Positions 1-6,934 of a DNA stretch of 64,000 nucleotides are shown here, in pieces. Made by a program: the position numbers and the translations under genes. Every line of letters begins with the position of its first letter. The stretch's first letter is position 1. Location: the NCBI GenBank assembly GCA_963742725.1, contig CAVUMX010000001.1:2108001-2172000 (forward strand), in the 5' to 3' direction. The stretch is from CAVVAL01 sp963742725. GTDB lineage: Bacteria; Actinomycetota; Actinomycetes; Mycobacteriales; Cryptosporangiaceae. Under the pieces are notes generated by a model. The model was not told where the DNA came from. It saw nothing but the letters and a program-made list of their open reading frames with translations, and did no database searches.

Positions 1-82
1 CGTACACGGTGTGGCCAGCGTCACGCAGGCGCTGGCGCATGTTGGCACCCATCTTGCCGAGCCCGATCAGCCCGATATCCAT
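1..82 (-). CDS. gnd: 6-phosphogluconate dehydrogenase, N-terminal fragment (runs off the window)
   Basis: Only the first 27 codons are in the window. They read MDIGLIGLGKMGANMRQRLR and onward, the classical N-terminal Rossmann beta-alpha-beta with the GLGKMG dinucleotide-binding motif of 6-phosphogluconate dehydrogenases (NADP-dependent oxidative decarboxylation of 6-phosphogluconate in the pentose phosphate pathway). The ATG at 82-80 is preceded by a purine-rich AGGGAG ribosome binding site. The gene lies 36 bp downstream of dnaN on the same strand, as in many actinobacteria (dnaA-dnaN-gnd-recF). Other hydroxyacid dehydrogenases of the 3-HIBADH family share this motif, so the identification rests partly on gene order. 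Confidence 0.8.
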   Translation of the reverse strand, partial: MDIGLIGLGKMGANMRQRLRDAGHTVY

Positions 83-118
83 GGAGTTCTCCCTATTCGG
101 TCGGTGTGACCGGCCCGC

Positions 119-1255
119 TCAGTGCGAGACCCGGACCGGCATCAACACGTAGCTGTACGAAGACGAGCTGCTGATGGCCGTGTCGTCCGGCGACTTTCCG
201 GTGAGAACGGCGGGCTTCGTCGGCGCGGTGAACGCCAGGACGGCCGTGTCGGAGTCGATCGCGCTCAGTCCGTCGAGCAGGAACTGCGGGTTGAAGGCGA
301 TCGTCAGCTCCTCGCCCTCGTACGCCGCGTCCATCGACTCGGACGCGCGGGCGTCGTCCGTGCTACCGGCCTCCACCGTCAGGACGCCCTCGGCGAAGCT
401 GAGCCGCACCGGGGTGTTCCGCTCGGCGACGAGCGACACGCGCTTCACGACCTCGGCCATCGCCGCCGCCGAGATGGTGGCCTGCGCCGCCGTGGTCTCC
501 GGGATGATCGAGCGGACCTTCGGGAACTCACCGTCGAGCAGGCGGGTGGTCGTCCGGCGGCCGGCGCCCGAGAAGCCGATCAGCCCTTCGCCGACGCCGC
601 CCTGGCTGAGCGCGATCGTCACTTCCTTGCCCGCGGCCATCGCCTTGGCCGTGTCGGACAGGGTCTTCGCGGGGACGAGCGCGTTCATGCTGGCGTCGGC
701 CGTGCCGGGGCGCCAGGTCAGGTCGCGGATCGCCAGCCGGTACCGGTCGGTGGCGATCATGGTGAGCTTCTCGCCCTCCATGTCGATCCGGACGCCCGTC
801 AGCACCGGCAACGTGTCGTCCCGGCCCGCCGCGATGGCGACCTGGGCGACTGCCTGCGCGAAGTCGTCCGAGTCGACCGCGCCGGCGACCGTGGGCATGT
901 CGGGCAGCGACGGGTAGTCCTCGACGGGCATCGTCGGCAGCGTGAACCGGGCCGTGCCGCACGTGATCTCCGCCTTGGGTCCGGTCACCTCCACCTGGAC
1001 CGGCTGGTTGGGCAGCGCCCTGGTGATCTCCGCGAGGAGCCGCCCGGAGACGAGCACCCGCCCGGCCGTCTCGGCCTGGACGTCGACGCCCATCTGGCTG
1101 GACACCTCGTAGTCGAAACCGGAGACCGTCAGCCGGTGGTTGTCGACGTCGAGGAGGACCCCGGCGAGCACCGGGACTGGGGGGCGTGCCGGCAGGCTCT
1201 TGGCCGTCCAGGCGACCGCGTCCGCGAGCGCTTCACGCTCGACCCGGAACTTCAT
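119..1255 (-). CDS. dnaN: DNA polymerase III sliding clamp, beta subunit
   Basis: 378 aa, the usual length for the bacterial beta clamp. It starts MKFRVEREALADAVAWTAKS and ends with the typical hydrophobic C-terminal segment YVLMPVRVSH. Three clamp folds can be followed (about residues 1-120, 130-245 and 250-378), with the conserved stretch DDTLPVLTGVRI opening the second. The protein forms a ring on DNA that tethers the replicative polymerase and also binds DnaA-inactivation and repair factors. It is separated from dnaA by oriC, the normal actinobacterial arrangement. The ATG is preceded by GGAGG a few bases upstream (CAGGAGGCACGGA). Confidence 0.97.
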   Translation of the reverse strand: MKFRVEREALADAVAWTAKSLPARPPVPVLAGVLLDVDNHRLTVSGFDYEVSSQMGVDVQAETAGRVLVSGRLLAEITRALPNQPVQVEVTGPKAEITCGTARFTLPTMPVEDYPSLPDMPTVAGAVDSDDFAQAVAQVAIAAGRDDTLPVLTGVRIDMEGEKLTMIATDRYRLAIRDLTWRPGTADASMNALVPAKTLSDTAKAMAAGKEVTIALSQGGVGEGLIGFSGAGRRTTTRLLDGEFPKVRSIIPETTAAQATISAAAMAEVVKRVSLVAERNTPVRLSFAEGVLTVEAGSTDDARASESMDAAYEGEELTIAFNPQFLLDGLSAIDSDTAVLAFTAPTKPAVLTGKSPDDTAISSSSSYSYVLMPVRVSH

Positions 1256-1616
1256 TCCGTGCCTCCTGTGATCTGAGTCGTGCTGAGTTGTCGATGATTT
1301 GAGAGGGGCCAGCGAGGCGGTCGGGACGTTATCCCCACCATCCCCAGCCCTTGTTGCTGTTGAAGTTTCCGCCAGATAGTTCTGTTGGTCGTAGTAGTAG
1401 GCAGTGTGGGTAACGTGGAAAACCGCCGTCCGAGCAGGTCAGTGGCCAACTCGAGGTGTGGACGGCCTGGGGGTGAACTGGGGATGACGGAGCACTGCCT
1501 GTCGATATCCCCGGCGCCTGTGACCTTCACACGAAGTTGTCCACCATCCTCCACAGCGTTGTCCCCAACCTGTGCACTTCTGATGTGGACCACCGGCTCG
1601 TCCCCTGCGCGCCGAA
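1256..1616. other. oriC: Origin of replication oriC (dnaN-dnaA intergenic region) with DnaA boxes
   Basis: This is a 361-bp gap between dnaN and dnaA. I can read a set of 9-mers close to the high-GC DnaA box TTGTCCACA on both strands: TTATCCCCA at 1329, TTACCCACA (minus) at 1405-1413, TTTTCCACG (minus) at 1414-1422, CCGTCCACA (minus) at 1457-1465, TTGTCCACC at 1537-1545, TTGTCCCCA at 1559-1567 and TGGTCCACA (minus) at 1584-1592. The stretch 1345-1400 is clearly richer in A and T than its surroundings and is the likely unwinding element. Position and box content match actinobacterial origins. The boxes are mostly imperfect, and the exact limits of the origin are not determined. Confidence 0.85.
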
Positions 1617-3263
1617 TCATTGCTGCGTCCGCTGCTTGATCCGGTTCGTGAGTTCCGCGATCTGGTTGTACAGCGAGCGCCGCTCGGCCATCTGCGACCG
1701 GATCTTGCGGTCGGCGTGCATGACGGTGGTGTGGTCGCGGCCGCCGAAGGTCTGCCCGATCTTGGGCAACGACAGGTCGGTGAGCTCGCGGCAGAGGTAC
1801 ATGGCGACCTGCCGGGCGTTCACGAGGACCCGCGACCGCGACGAGCCGCACAGGTCGTCGACGGTGAGGCTGAAGTACTCGGCGGTGGCGGCCATGATCG
1901 TCGCGGCGGTGATCTCCGGGCCGGCACCGTCCGGGATGAGGTCCTTGAGGACGACCTCGGCGAGCCCCATGTCGACGGCCTGCCGGTTGAGGCTGGCGAA
2001 CGCCGTGACCCGGATCAGCGCGCCTTCCAGTTCCCGGATGTTCGACTGGATCTTGCTGGCGATGAACTCCAGGACCTCTGGCGGCGCGGCGAGACGTTCC
2101 TGCGCGGCCTTCTTGCGGAGGATCGCGATCCGGGTCTCCAGGTCGGGCGGCTGGATGTCGGTGAGCAGCCCCCACTCGAACCGGGTGCGCATCCGGTCCT
2201 CCAGCGTCGACAGCTGCTTCGGCGAGCGGTCGGAGGAGATGACGATCTGCTTGTTCGCGTTGTGGAGGGTGTTGAACGTGTGGAAGAACTCCTCCTGCGT
2301 CCGCTCCCGGCTTTCCAGGAACTGGATGTCGTCGACCAGCAGGATGTCGACGTCGCGGTACCGGCGCTGGAACGCCTGCGTCTTGTCGTCGCGCAGGGAG
2401 TTGATGAAGTCGTTGGTGAACTCTTCGGTCGAGACGTACCGGACCGTGCGCGCCGTCCCGATGCTCTGCGCGTAGTGCCCGATGGCGTGGAGCAGGTGCG
2501 TCTTGCCCAGCCCGGAGCCGCCGTAGACGAACAGCGGGTTGTACGCCTTGGCCGGTGCCTCGGCGACCGCGACGGCGGCCGCGTGCGCGAAGCGGTTGGA
2601 CGAGCCGATGACGAACGTCTCGAACGTGTACTTCGGGTTGAGGCGCGCGGGCTCGGCGGGCGGGCGTGCCACCCGGTGGTCGTCGCGACCCGTGCCACGC
2701 GTCGGGAGTTCGACGATGCGCCCGAGCGAGACCGGATCCGGCGGCGCGTGCCTGTCCGTCGCCAGTTCCTCGCTGTAGCGGCCCGGACGGAACTCCTCGA
2801 AACCGGTGGCCGGCGAATCCTTGGGGGGCTCGGCGGTCGGACGGTCGTCGGCCGGCCGGACGAGATTCTGGTACGGATCGATCGCACTGCCGGACGGCGC
2901 GGTGGGCCGGAACAGATCGCTCTGGCCGTAGTCGCCGGAGTAGGCGTTGTAGGGCGGCGGTTCCGGCAGCGGCGGCGGCGAGGCCGGTCGCTCCTCGGGC
3001 TCACCCGGCCGGACTGTGACCGCCACCGTGACGGGCCGGCCCAGCTGGCGGGCGATCGCCTCGGTGATGACCGGACGCAGCCGGCTCTCGAAAGCGTCCT
3101 TGGCGAACTGGTTCGGTGCCGCGAGCAGCGCGGTGTCCTCGACCAGTGCCAGCGGGCGGGTCAACCGCATCCACGCGCGCTGTTGCGGGCTCAAAGCGTC
3201 GTCGGCGAGACTCTCGGTCGCCGCCGCCCAGATTACGTCGAGGTCGACGTTATCCTCGGCCAC
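1617..3263 (-). CDS. dnaA: Chromosomal replication initiator DnaA
   Basis: 548 aa with the GTG start at 3263. Domain I (about 1-85) is followed by a long Pro/Arg-rich linker (domain II, about 90-235) and the AAA+ domain starting at YTFETFVIG. That domain has Walker A GGSGLGKTH, Walker B LLVDDIQF and sensor residues. The C-terminal domain IV helix-turn-helix contains the signature GGRDHTTVMHA that reads DnaA boxes. The frame is open back to 3407, but I chose 3263 because GTG is preceded by GGGAGGGG and VAEDNVDLDVIWAAA is the typical family start. DnaA-box-like sequences (3319-3327, 3331-3339, 3534-3542) lie upstream of this start, which suggests autoregulation. oriC follows downstream. Confidence 0.97.
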   Translation of the reverse strand: MAEDNVDLDVIWAAATESLADDALSPQQRAWMRLTRPLALVEDTALLAAPNQFAKDAFESRLRPVITEAIARQLGRPVTVAVTVRPGEPEERPASPPPLPEPPPYNAYSGDYGQSDLFRPTAPSGSAIDPYQNLVRPADDRPTAEPPKDSPATGFEEFRPGRYSEELATDRHAPPDPVSLGRIVELPTRGTGRDDHRVARPPAEPARLNPKYTFETFVIGSSNRFAHAAAVAVAEAPAKAYNPLFVYGGSGLGKTHLLHAIGHYAQSIGTARTVRYVSTEEFTNDFINSLRDDKTQAFQRRYRDVDILLVDDIQFLESRERTQEEFFHTFNTLHNANKQIVISSDRSPKQLSTLEDRMRTRFEWGLLTDIQPPDLETRIAILRKKAAQERLAAPPEVLEFIASKIQSNIRELEGALIRVTAFASLNRQAVDMGLAEVVLKDLIPDGAGPEITAATIMAATAEYFSLTVDDLCGSSRSRVLVNARQVAMYLCRELTDLSLPKIGQTFGGRDHTTVMHADRKIRSQMAERRSLYNQIAELTNRIKQRTQQ

Positions 3264-3764
3264 CTTCGTCCCCTCCCGTGTCGCTGATCGGCTCACCGGA
3301 TCCGGCGTGCCGATGTCACTGTCCACACGGCTTTCCACACCCTGTGTATGCAGCGGGCCCCTCCGTGTGACCCCCCGCGGCGCTGTCCCCCCAGGCTTTC
3401 GGTGCATCGCCGGACGGTCGAACCACAGGCCCCAGGGTACGGACCACAGCCGGGGTCGGTCGCCTGCGACACCTCCGTGGAGAAGCTCGGAGAACGGCGA
3501 CGCTAACAGCGTGGCGGCAGGGCGAACAAGAAGTTGTCCACAGGCCCGGCGAGCCTCCCGCGCGGCGCCGTGACGTGGTGCGGCGTGTCACCTGGGCCGT
3601 GTTTGACCCTCTGGCCCGGCGGGACGTACCCTGATACGGCCTATGGCCGCGTCCGGGCTTCGGTCCGGTGATGACGCGCGCCCAGTTCTGCACGGCGGGT
3701 TTGGTTACCTCCACGTGCGGAGGGCCCCTAGCCGCAGCACCATAGCCGTATCGGAGACGTTGAC
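3264..3764. promoter_or_regulatory. dnaA/rpmH divergent intergenic region with DnaA boxes and promoters
   Basis: This 501-bp region separates the divergent dnaA and rpmH genes. A perfect TTGTCCACA DnaA box lies at 3534-3542, with weaker ones at 3319-3327 (CTGTCCACA) and 3331-3339 (CTTTCCACA) close to the dnaA start. These are consistent with DnaA binding its own promoter region. A plausible sigma-70-type promoter for rpmH-rnpA is TTGACC (3603-3608), an 18-bp spacer and TACCCT (3627-3632). The boxes are seen directly. The promoter assignment is an inference from weak consensus matches. I see no gene in this stretch. Confidence 0.6.
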
Positions 3765-3902
3765 GTGAGCAAGCGCACCTTCCAGCCGAACAACCGCCGC
3801 CGCGCGAAGACGCACGGTTTCCGGCTGCGCATGCGTACCCGCGCCGGGCGCGCCATCCTCGCGGCGCGTCGCCTCAAGGGTCGCCGCACGCTCTCCGCCT
3901 GA
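3765..3902 (+). CDS. rpmH: 50S ribosomal protein L34
   Basis: 45 codons starting at GTG 3765, too short for most ORF finders. The sequence SKRTFQPNNRRRAKTHGFRL, then RMRTRAGRAILAARRLKGRRTLSA, is the canonical L34 signature, a small, very basic protein of the large ribosomal subunit. CGGAG at 3752-3756 serves as the ribosome binding site. It is followed by rnpA after 16 bp, and rpmH-rnpA-yidD-yidC is one of the most conserved bacterial operons. It lies divergent from dnaA, as usual. Confidence 0.97.
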   Translation: MSKRTFQPNNRRRAKTHGFRLRMRTRAGRAILAARRLKGRRTLSA

Positions 3903-3918
3903 TCTCGTAGGCGACGGC

Positions 3919-4275
3919 ATGCTGCCGGCGAACGCGCGGCTGCGTCGCCGCGAGGAGTTCACCCAGACCGTACGAGGCGGGCAACGTGCCGGCCGCGGCG
4001 GTCTCGTGGTGCACCTGGACGTTCGCAACACGCCCGAAGCCGGCCCCACCCGGGCCGGCTTCGTCGTGTCCAAGGCGGTGGGCAACTCCGTCACCCGCAA
4101 CCTCGTCGTGCGGCGGCTGCGGCACCTCGTGCGCGACCGCCTCGACACGCTGCCCCAGGGCAGCCGGCTCGTTATCCGGGCACTCCCCACCGCCGCCGAA
4201 CGTTCCTCCGAGGTGCTGGGCCATGACCTCGACGATGCGCTGAGGCGCCTGCGTTCACGCGCTGGCCTGGCCTGA
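3919..4275 (+). CDS. rnpA: Ribonuclease P protein component
   Basis: 118 aa, the normal size for this protein. It shows the family landmarks: N-terminal LPANARLRRREEFTQTVRGG, the central RAGFVVSKAVGNSVTRNLVVRRLR (the RNR-type RNA-binding motif, here as NSVTRNLVVRRLR) and a basic C-terminus. The protein binds the catalytic RNase P RNA and helps process the 5' ends of tRNA precursors. It lies between rpmH and yidD, in the expected order. The ATG at 3919 lacks a strong Shine-Dalgarno sequence, which fits translation coupled to rpmH. Confidence 0.96.
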   Translation: MLPANARLRRREEFTQTVRGGQRAGRGGLVVHLDVRNTPEAGPTRAGFVVSKAVGNSVTRNLVVRRLRHLVRDRLDTLPQGSRLVIRALPTAAERSSEVLGHDLDDALRRLRSRAGLA

Positions 4276-4280
4276 GTGCG

Positions 4281-4604
4281 ATGCCCGAACCCCTTGAACA
4301 TCCACGAGCGTTCACCCGGACGCTGATCGCGGCACTGTCGGCGCCCGTCATCGCGTACCGACGCTGGATCAGCCCGGCGCTGCCGGCGCGGTGTCGCTTC
4401 CACCCCACCTGCAGCGCGTACATGCTGGAGGCCCTTCGTGTGCACGGCCCGCTGCGGGGCCTGATGCTCGGGGTCTGGCGCATACTGCGGTGCCACCCGT
4501 TTCACCCCGGCGGCTACGACCCGGTGCCTCCGCGCACGCGGCGGACCCGACGTGACCGATCGAACCACCTCTTGTCTGGAGCTTTCCGGTGGACTTCAAC
4601 CTGA
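4281..4604 (+). CDS. yidD: Membrane protein insertion efficiency factor YidD
   Basis: 107 aa. The conserved YidD core is clear: YRRWISPALPARCRFHPTCS, then AYMLEALRVHGPLRGLMLGVWRILRCHPFHPGGYDPVP, including the three conserved cysteines of the CRFHPTCS and RILRCHPF motifs. YidD is a small, membrane-associated amphipathic protein thought to help YidC/Sec-dependent insertion. The C-terminal tail after about residue 82 is basic and not conserved. It overlaps the yidC start by 16 nt and follows rnpA by 5 nt, so translation is probably coupled along the operon. Confidence 0.95.
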   Translation: MPEPLEHPRAFTRTLIAALSAPVIAYRRWISPALPARCRFHPTCSAYMLEALRVHGPLRGLMLGVWRILRCHPFHPGGYDPVPPRTRRTRRDRSNHLLSGAFRWTST

Positions 4605-5650
4605 ACTGGGTCTACATCGCGATCTCGAAGGTGCTGCTGCTCTGGCACAGCGCCTGGTCCGCGCTGTTCGGTGAGGAGTCCTACTTCGCCTGGGTGCTGG
4701 CGATCGTGTTCCTCGTCATCACCGTCCGGATCATCCTGTTCCCGGTCTTCGTCAAGCAGATCAAGTCGCAGCGCGCCATGCAGACGCTGCAGCCACAGGT
4801 GAAGGCGCTGCAGGAGAAGCACAAGAACGACAAGGAGACCTTCCAGAAGGAGGTCATGGAGCTGTACCGGCGGGAGAAGGCCAACCCGCTCATGGGCTGC
4901 CTCCCGATGTTCCTCCAGATCCCGGTCTTCCTCGGCCTGTTCCACGTGCTTCGGCTCATCGACCCGACCAAGGAGTCGGCGCGGGTCGCGATGACGACCG
5001 AGTACTTCTGGACGGGCGGCCAGTTCGACAGCGCCGCGGTCGCGAAGCTGTTCGGTGCCCCGATCGCGGCGGCGTTCAACTCGTCCGCCGACAAGCTCGC
5101 GGAGATGGGCGCCGACCGGCTCAACGTCCAGATCGTCGCGGCGGTCCTGGTCCTGATCATGGTCGCGACGACCTACATCACGCAGCGGCAGATGATCGCC
5201 CGCACCGGCAAGAACGCCGACCCGCAGCAGGCGATGATCCAGAAGCTGATGCTCTACGGCATCCCGGCCTCGCTGCTGGTCTCCGGTGCGCTGTTCCCGA
5301 TCGGTGTGGTCATCTACTGGGTGACGACGAACCTCTTCTCGATGGGCCAGCAGTACTGGGTCCTGAAGAAGATGCCGCCGCCGAACCTGGACGGCAAGAC
5401 GCCCGCGAAGGAGATCTCCCCCGAGGTGGCCAAGGCGCTCGCCCCCAAGCCGGGCGTGAAGCCGGTCAACCCCAAGAGGGGCGCCAAGCCCAAGGCCGCA
5501 GCGGACGACGAGTCGCCGGCCGACGAGCCGACCCCCGGACTGAACGGGCGCGCCACCGGGTCCGAGCCGAGCGACGCCCCGACCGGCACCGGTACGGGTC
5601 GGCGCCCTCAGGACTCCCGCAACCGCAAACGCAAGGGCGGACGGCGCTAG
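4589..5650 (+). CDS. yidC: Membrane protein insertase YidC (Oxa1 family)
   Basis: 353 aa, GTG start. About five membrane segments can be followed: residues 8-27, 33-55, about 108-127, about 178-196 and about 222-245. A charged, coiled-coil-prone cytoplasmic loop (KALQEKHKNDKETFQKEVME) lies between the first two. Arg47 in the second segment (ITVRIILFPVF) corresponds to the conserved arginine of the hydrophilic groove used for substrate insertion. The C-terminal third is a cytosolic Pro/Lys-rich tail ending in basic residues, typical of actinobacterial YidC and a candidate ribosome contact. The protein inserts and folds inner-membrane proteins with or without SecYEG. It overlaps yidD by 16 nt. 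Confidence 0.97.
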   Translation: MDFNLNWVYIAISKVLLLWHSAWSALFGEESYFAWVLAIVFLVITVRIILFPVFVKQIKSQRAMQTLQPQVKALQEKHKNDKETFQKEVMELYRREKANPLMGCLPMFLQIPVFLGLFHVLRLIDPTKESARVAMTTEYFWTGGQFDSAAVAKLFGAPIAAAFNSSADKLAEMGADRLNVQIVAAVLVLIMVATTYITQRQMIARTGKNADPQQAMIQKLMLYGIPASLLVSGALFPIGVVIYWVTTNLFSMGQQYWVLKKMPPPNLDGKTPAKEISPEVAKALAPKPGVKPVNPKRGAKPKAAADDESPADEPTPGLNGRATGSEPSDAPTGTGTGRRPQDSRNRKRKGGRR

Positions 5651-5705
5651 CCCCCCAGATACCCCCGACGCGCCACCGCGCGGCATCGATAGACCGGAGC
5701 GACAC

Positions 5706-6224
5706 ATGAGCGAGACGAGCACCACCACTACGGACGGCGCGGAGGAGTCGGCACCGTCCGGCACCGACCTGCTGGTCCGCGAAGGCGATATCGCGGGTGA
5801 CTACATCGAACGCCTGCTCGACATCGTCGACTACGACGGCGACATCGACCTGGACGTCGAAGGCGACCGTGCGATCGTCGCGGTCGTCGGCAAGGGGCTG
5901 GGTCCGCTGGTCGGCCCGAACGGCGCCACGCTTGACGCGCTCCAGGAGCTGACCCGGCTCGCGGTCGTCCAGCAGACGGGCGTCCGGAGCCGGCTCATGC
6001 TCGACGTCGGCGGGTACCGGGCGCAGCGCCGCTCCGAGCTGGTCGCCGTCGCGAAGAACGCCGCCGAGCAGGTCCGGTCGATCGGTGACGCCGTCGCGCT
6101 CGACCCGATGAACCCGTTCGAGCGGAAGGTCGTGCACGACGCGATCGCCGCGATCGACAACGTCGTGAGCGAGTCGGAGGGCGAGGAACCGCACCGGTAC
6201 GTCGTCGTCCGGCCGGCAGAGTGA
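5706..6224 (+). CDS. jag: Jag/KhpB family RNA-binding protein (KH and R3H domains)
   Basis: 172 aa. An acidic Thr/Glu-rich N-terminus (about 1-20) leads into a KH-like domain with the loop VGPNGATLDALQ (about 68-80). A C-terminal R3H domain follows, with the signature FERKVVHDAIA (about residues 138-150). This two-domain architecture is the actinobacterial form of Jag/KhpB, which lacks the N-terminal Jag_N domain of firmicute versions. The family binds RNA and affects cell envelope growth in other bacteria; its exact targets here are unknown. It follows yidC by 55 bp and overlaps rsmG by 4 nt. Confidence 0.93.
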   Translation: MSETSTTTTDGAEESAPSGTDLLVREGDIAGDYIERLLDIVDYDGDIDLDVEGDRAIVAVVGKGLGPLVGPNGATLDALQELTRLAVVQQTGVRSRLMLDVGGYRAQRRSELVAVAKNAAEQVRSIGDAVALDPMNPFERKVVHDAIAAIDNVVSESEGEEPHRYVVVRPAE

Positions 6225-6934
6225 CGTCCGAGTCGCCGCAGCAGCCCACAAGCCCCGCCGGTCCGCCGGCGGGGCTTGCTGCTGTTTCGGCCACGGTGTT
6301 CGGGGAGCAACTGCCGGTCGCGGAGCGGTACGCGGAGCTGCTGGCGACGGACGGCGTCGTGCGCGGGCTGATCGGTCCGCGGGAGGTACCCCGGCTGTGG
6401 GAGCGGCACCTGCTCAACTGTGCGGTCCTGGGCGAGCTTCTTCCGGATGGCGCTTCGGTGATCGATGTCGGCAGCGGCGCGGGTCTGCCAGGCATCGTGC
6501 TCGGAATCGTGCGACCCGACCTTCAGATCACTCTTCTGGAGCCTCTGGCGCGTAGGGTGACATTCCTGGACGAAGTGGTCGCCGGTCTGGGGTTGGCCGG
6601 CGTGACCGTCGTCCGGGGTCGAGCTGAGGAATCGGTGGGAAAGCTGTCCGCGGCGGTGGTCACCGCACGCGCGGTCGCTCCCCTGGACCGCCTCGCCGGA
6701 TGGTGCCTCCCGCTGGCGGCACCGGGCGGGCGGCTGCTCGCGATGAAAGGAACGACCGCAGCTGAAGAGATCGCGGTGCATGGCCCGGCGATTCGCCGGG
6801 CAGGGGGCGGGCCGGCTCGTATCGTCGAGTGCGGCAAGGGTGTAGTCGACCCTCCGACGACGGTGGTGGAAGTTCCCCTGGTGGGTACTCCGGCTCGAGG
6901 CGGTGGTCGACCTAAGGGGAAGAGCAGGCGATGA
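6221..6934 (+). CDS. rsmG: 16S rRNA (guanine-N7)-methyltransferase RsmG (GidB)
   Basis: 237 aa from the GTG at 6221, which overlaps the jag stop by 4 nt. The class I methyltransferase SAM-binding motif VIDVGSGAGLPGIVLGIVRP is present, and RLWERHLLNCA precedes it as in the family. RsmG uses SAM to methylate G527 (E. coli numbering) of 16S rRNA; loss confers low-level streptomycin resistance in other bacteria. The conserved part begins only at FGEQLPVAERY (about residue 27). Codons 10-19 coincide with a 12-bp hairpin (6250-6277), so a later start such as GTG 6296 is possible, though I see no good ribosome binding site there. Confidence 0.93.
   Translation: MTSESPQQPTSPAGPPAGLAAVSATVFGEQLPVAERYAELLATDGVVRGLIGPREVPRLWERHLLNCAVLGELLPDGASVIDVGSGAGLPGIVLGIVRPDLQITLLEPLARRVTFLDEVVAGLGLAGVTVVRGRAEESVGKLSAAVVTARAVAPLDRLAGWCLPLAAPGGRLLAMKGTTAAEEIAVHGPAIRRAGGGPARIVECGKGVVDPPTTVVEVPLVGTPARGGGRPKGKSRR
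6250..6277 (+). terminator. Terminator-like GC hairpin at the jag-rsmG junction
   Basis: A perfect 12-bp inverted repeat, AAGCCCCGCCGG - TCCG - CCGGCGGGGCTT, lies 26 bp after the jag stop codon and inside the first codons of the annotated rsmG frame. It is followed by TGCTGCTGTTTC, a weak pyrimidine-rich tail. It may attenuate readthrough from the yidC-jag operon into rsmG-parAB, or it may be an mRNA structure at the ribosome entry site. Position and pairing are seen directly; function is inferred. Confidence 0.5.

Noticed and set aside
1620..3287. 555-aa open frame on the plus strand antisense to dnaA
   Set aside because: It is a GC-rich shadow of dnaA in a complementary frame, with Arg/Asp/Gly-rich composition and no recognisable domain.
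4514..5764. 416-aa minus-strand frame opposite yidC
   Set aside because: Arg/His/Asp/Leu-rich shadow of yidC without family motifs or a ribosome binding site.
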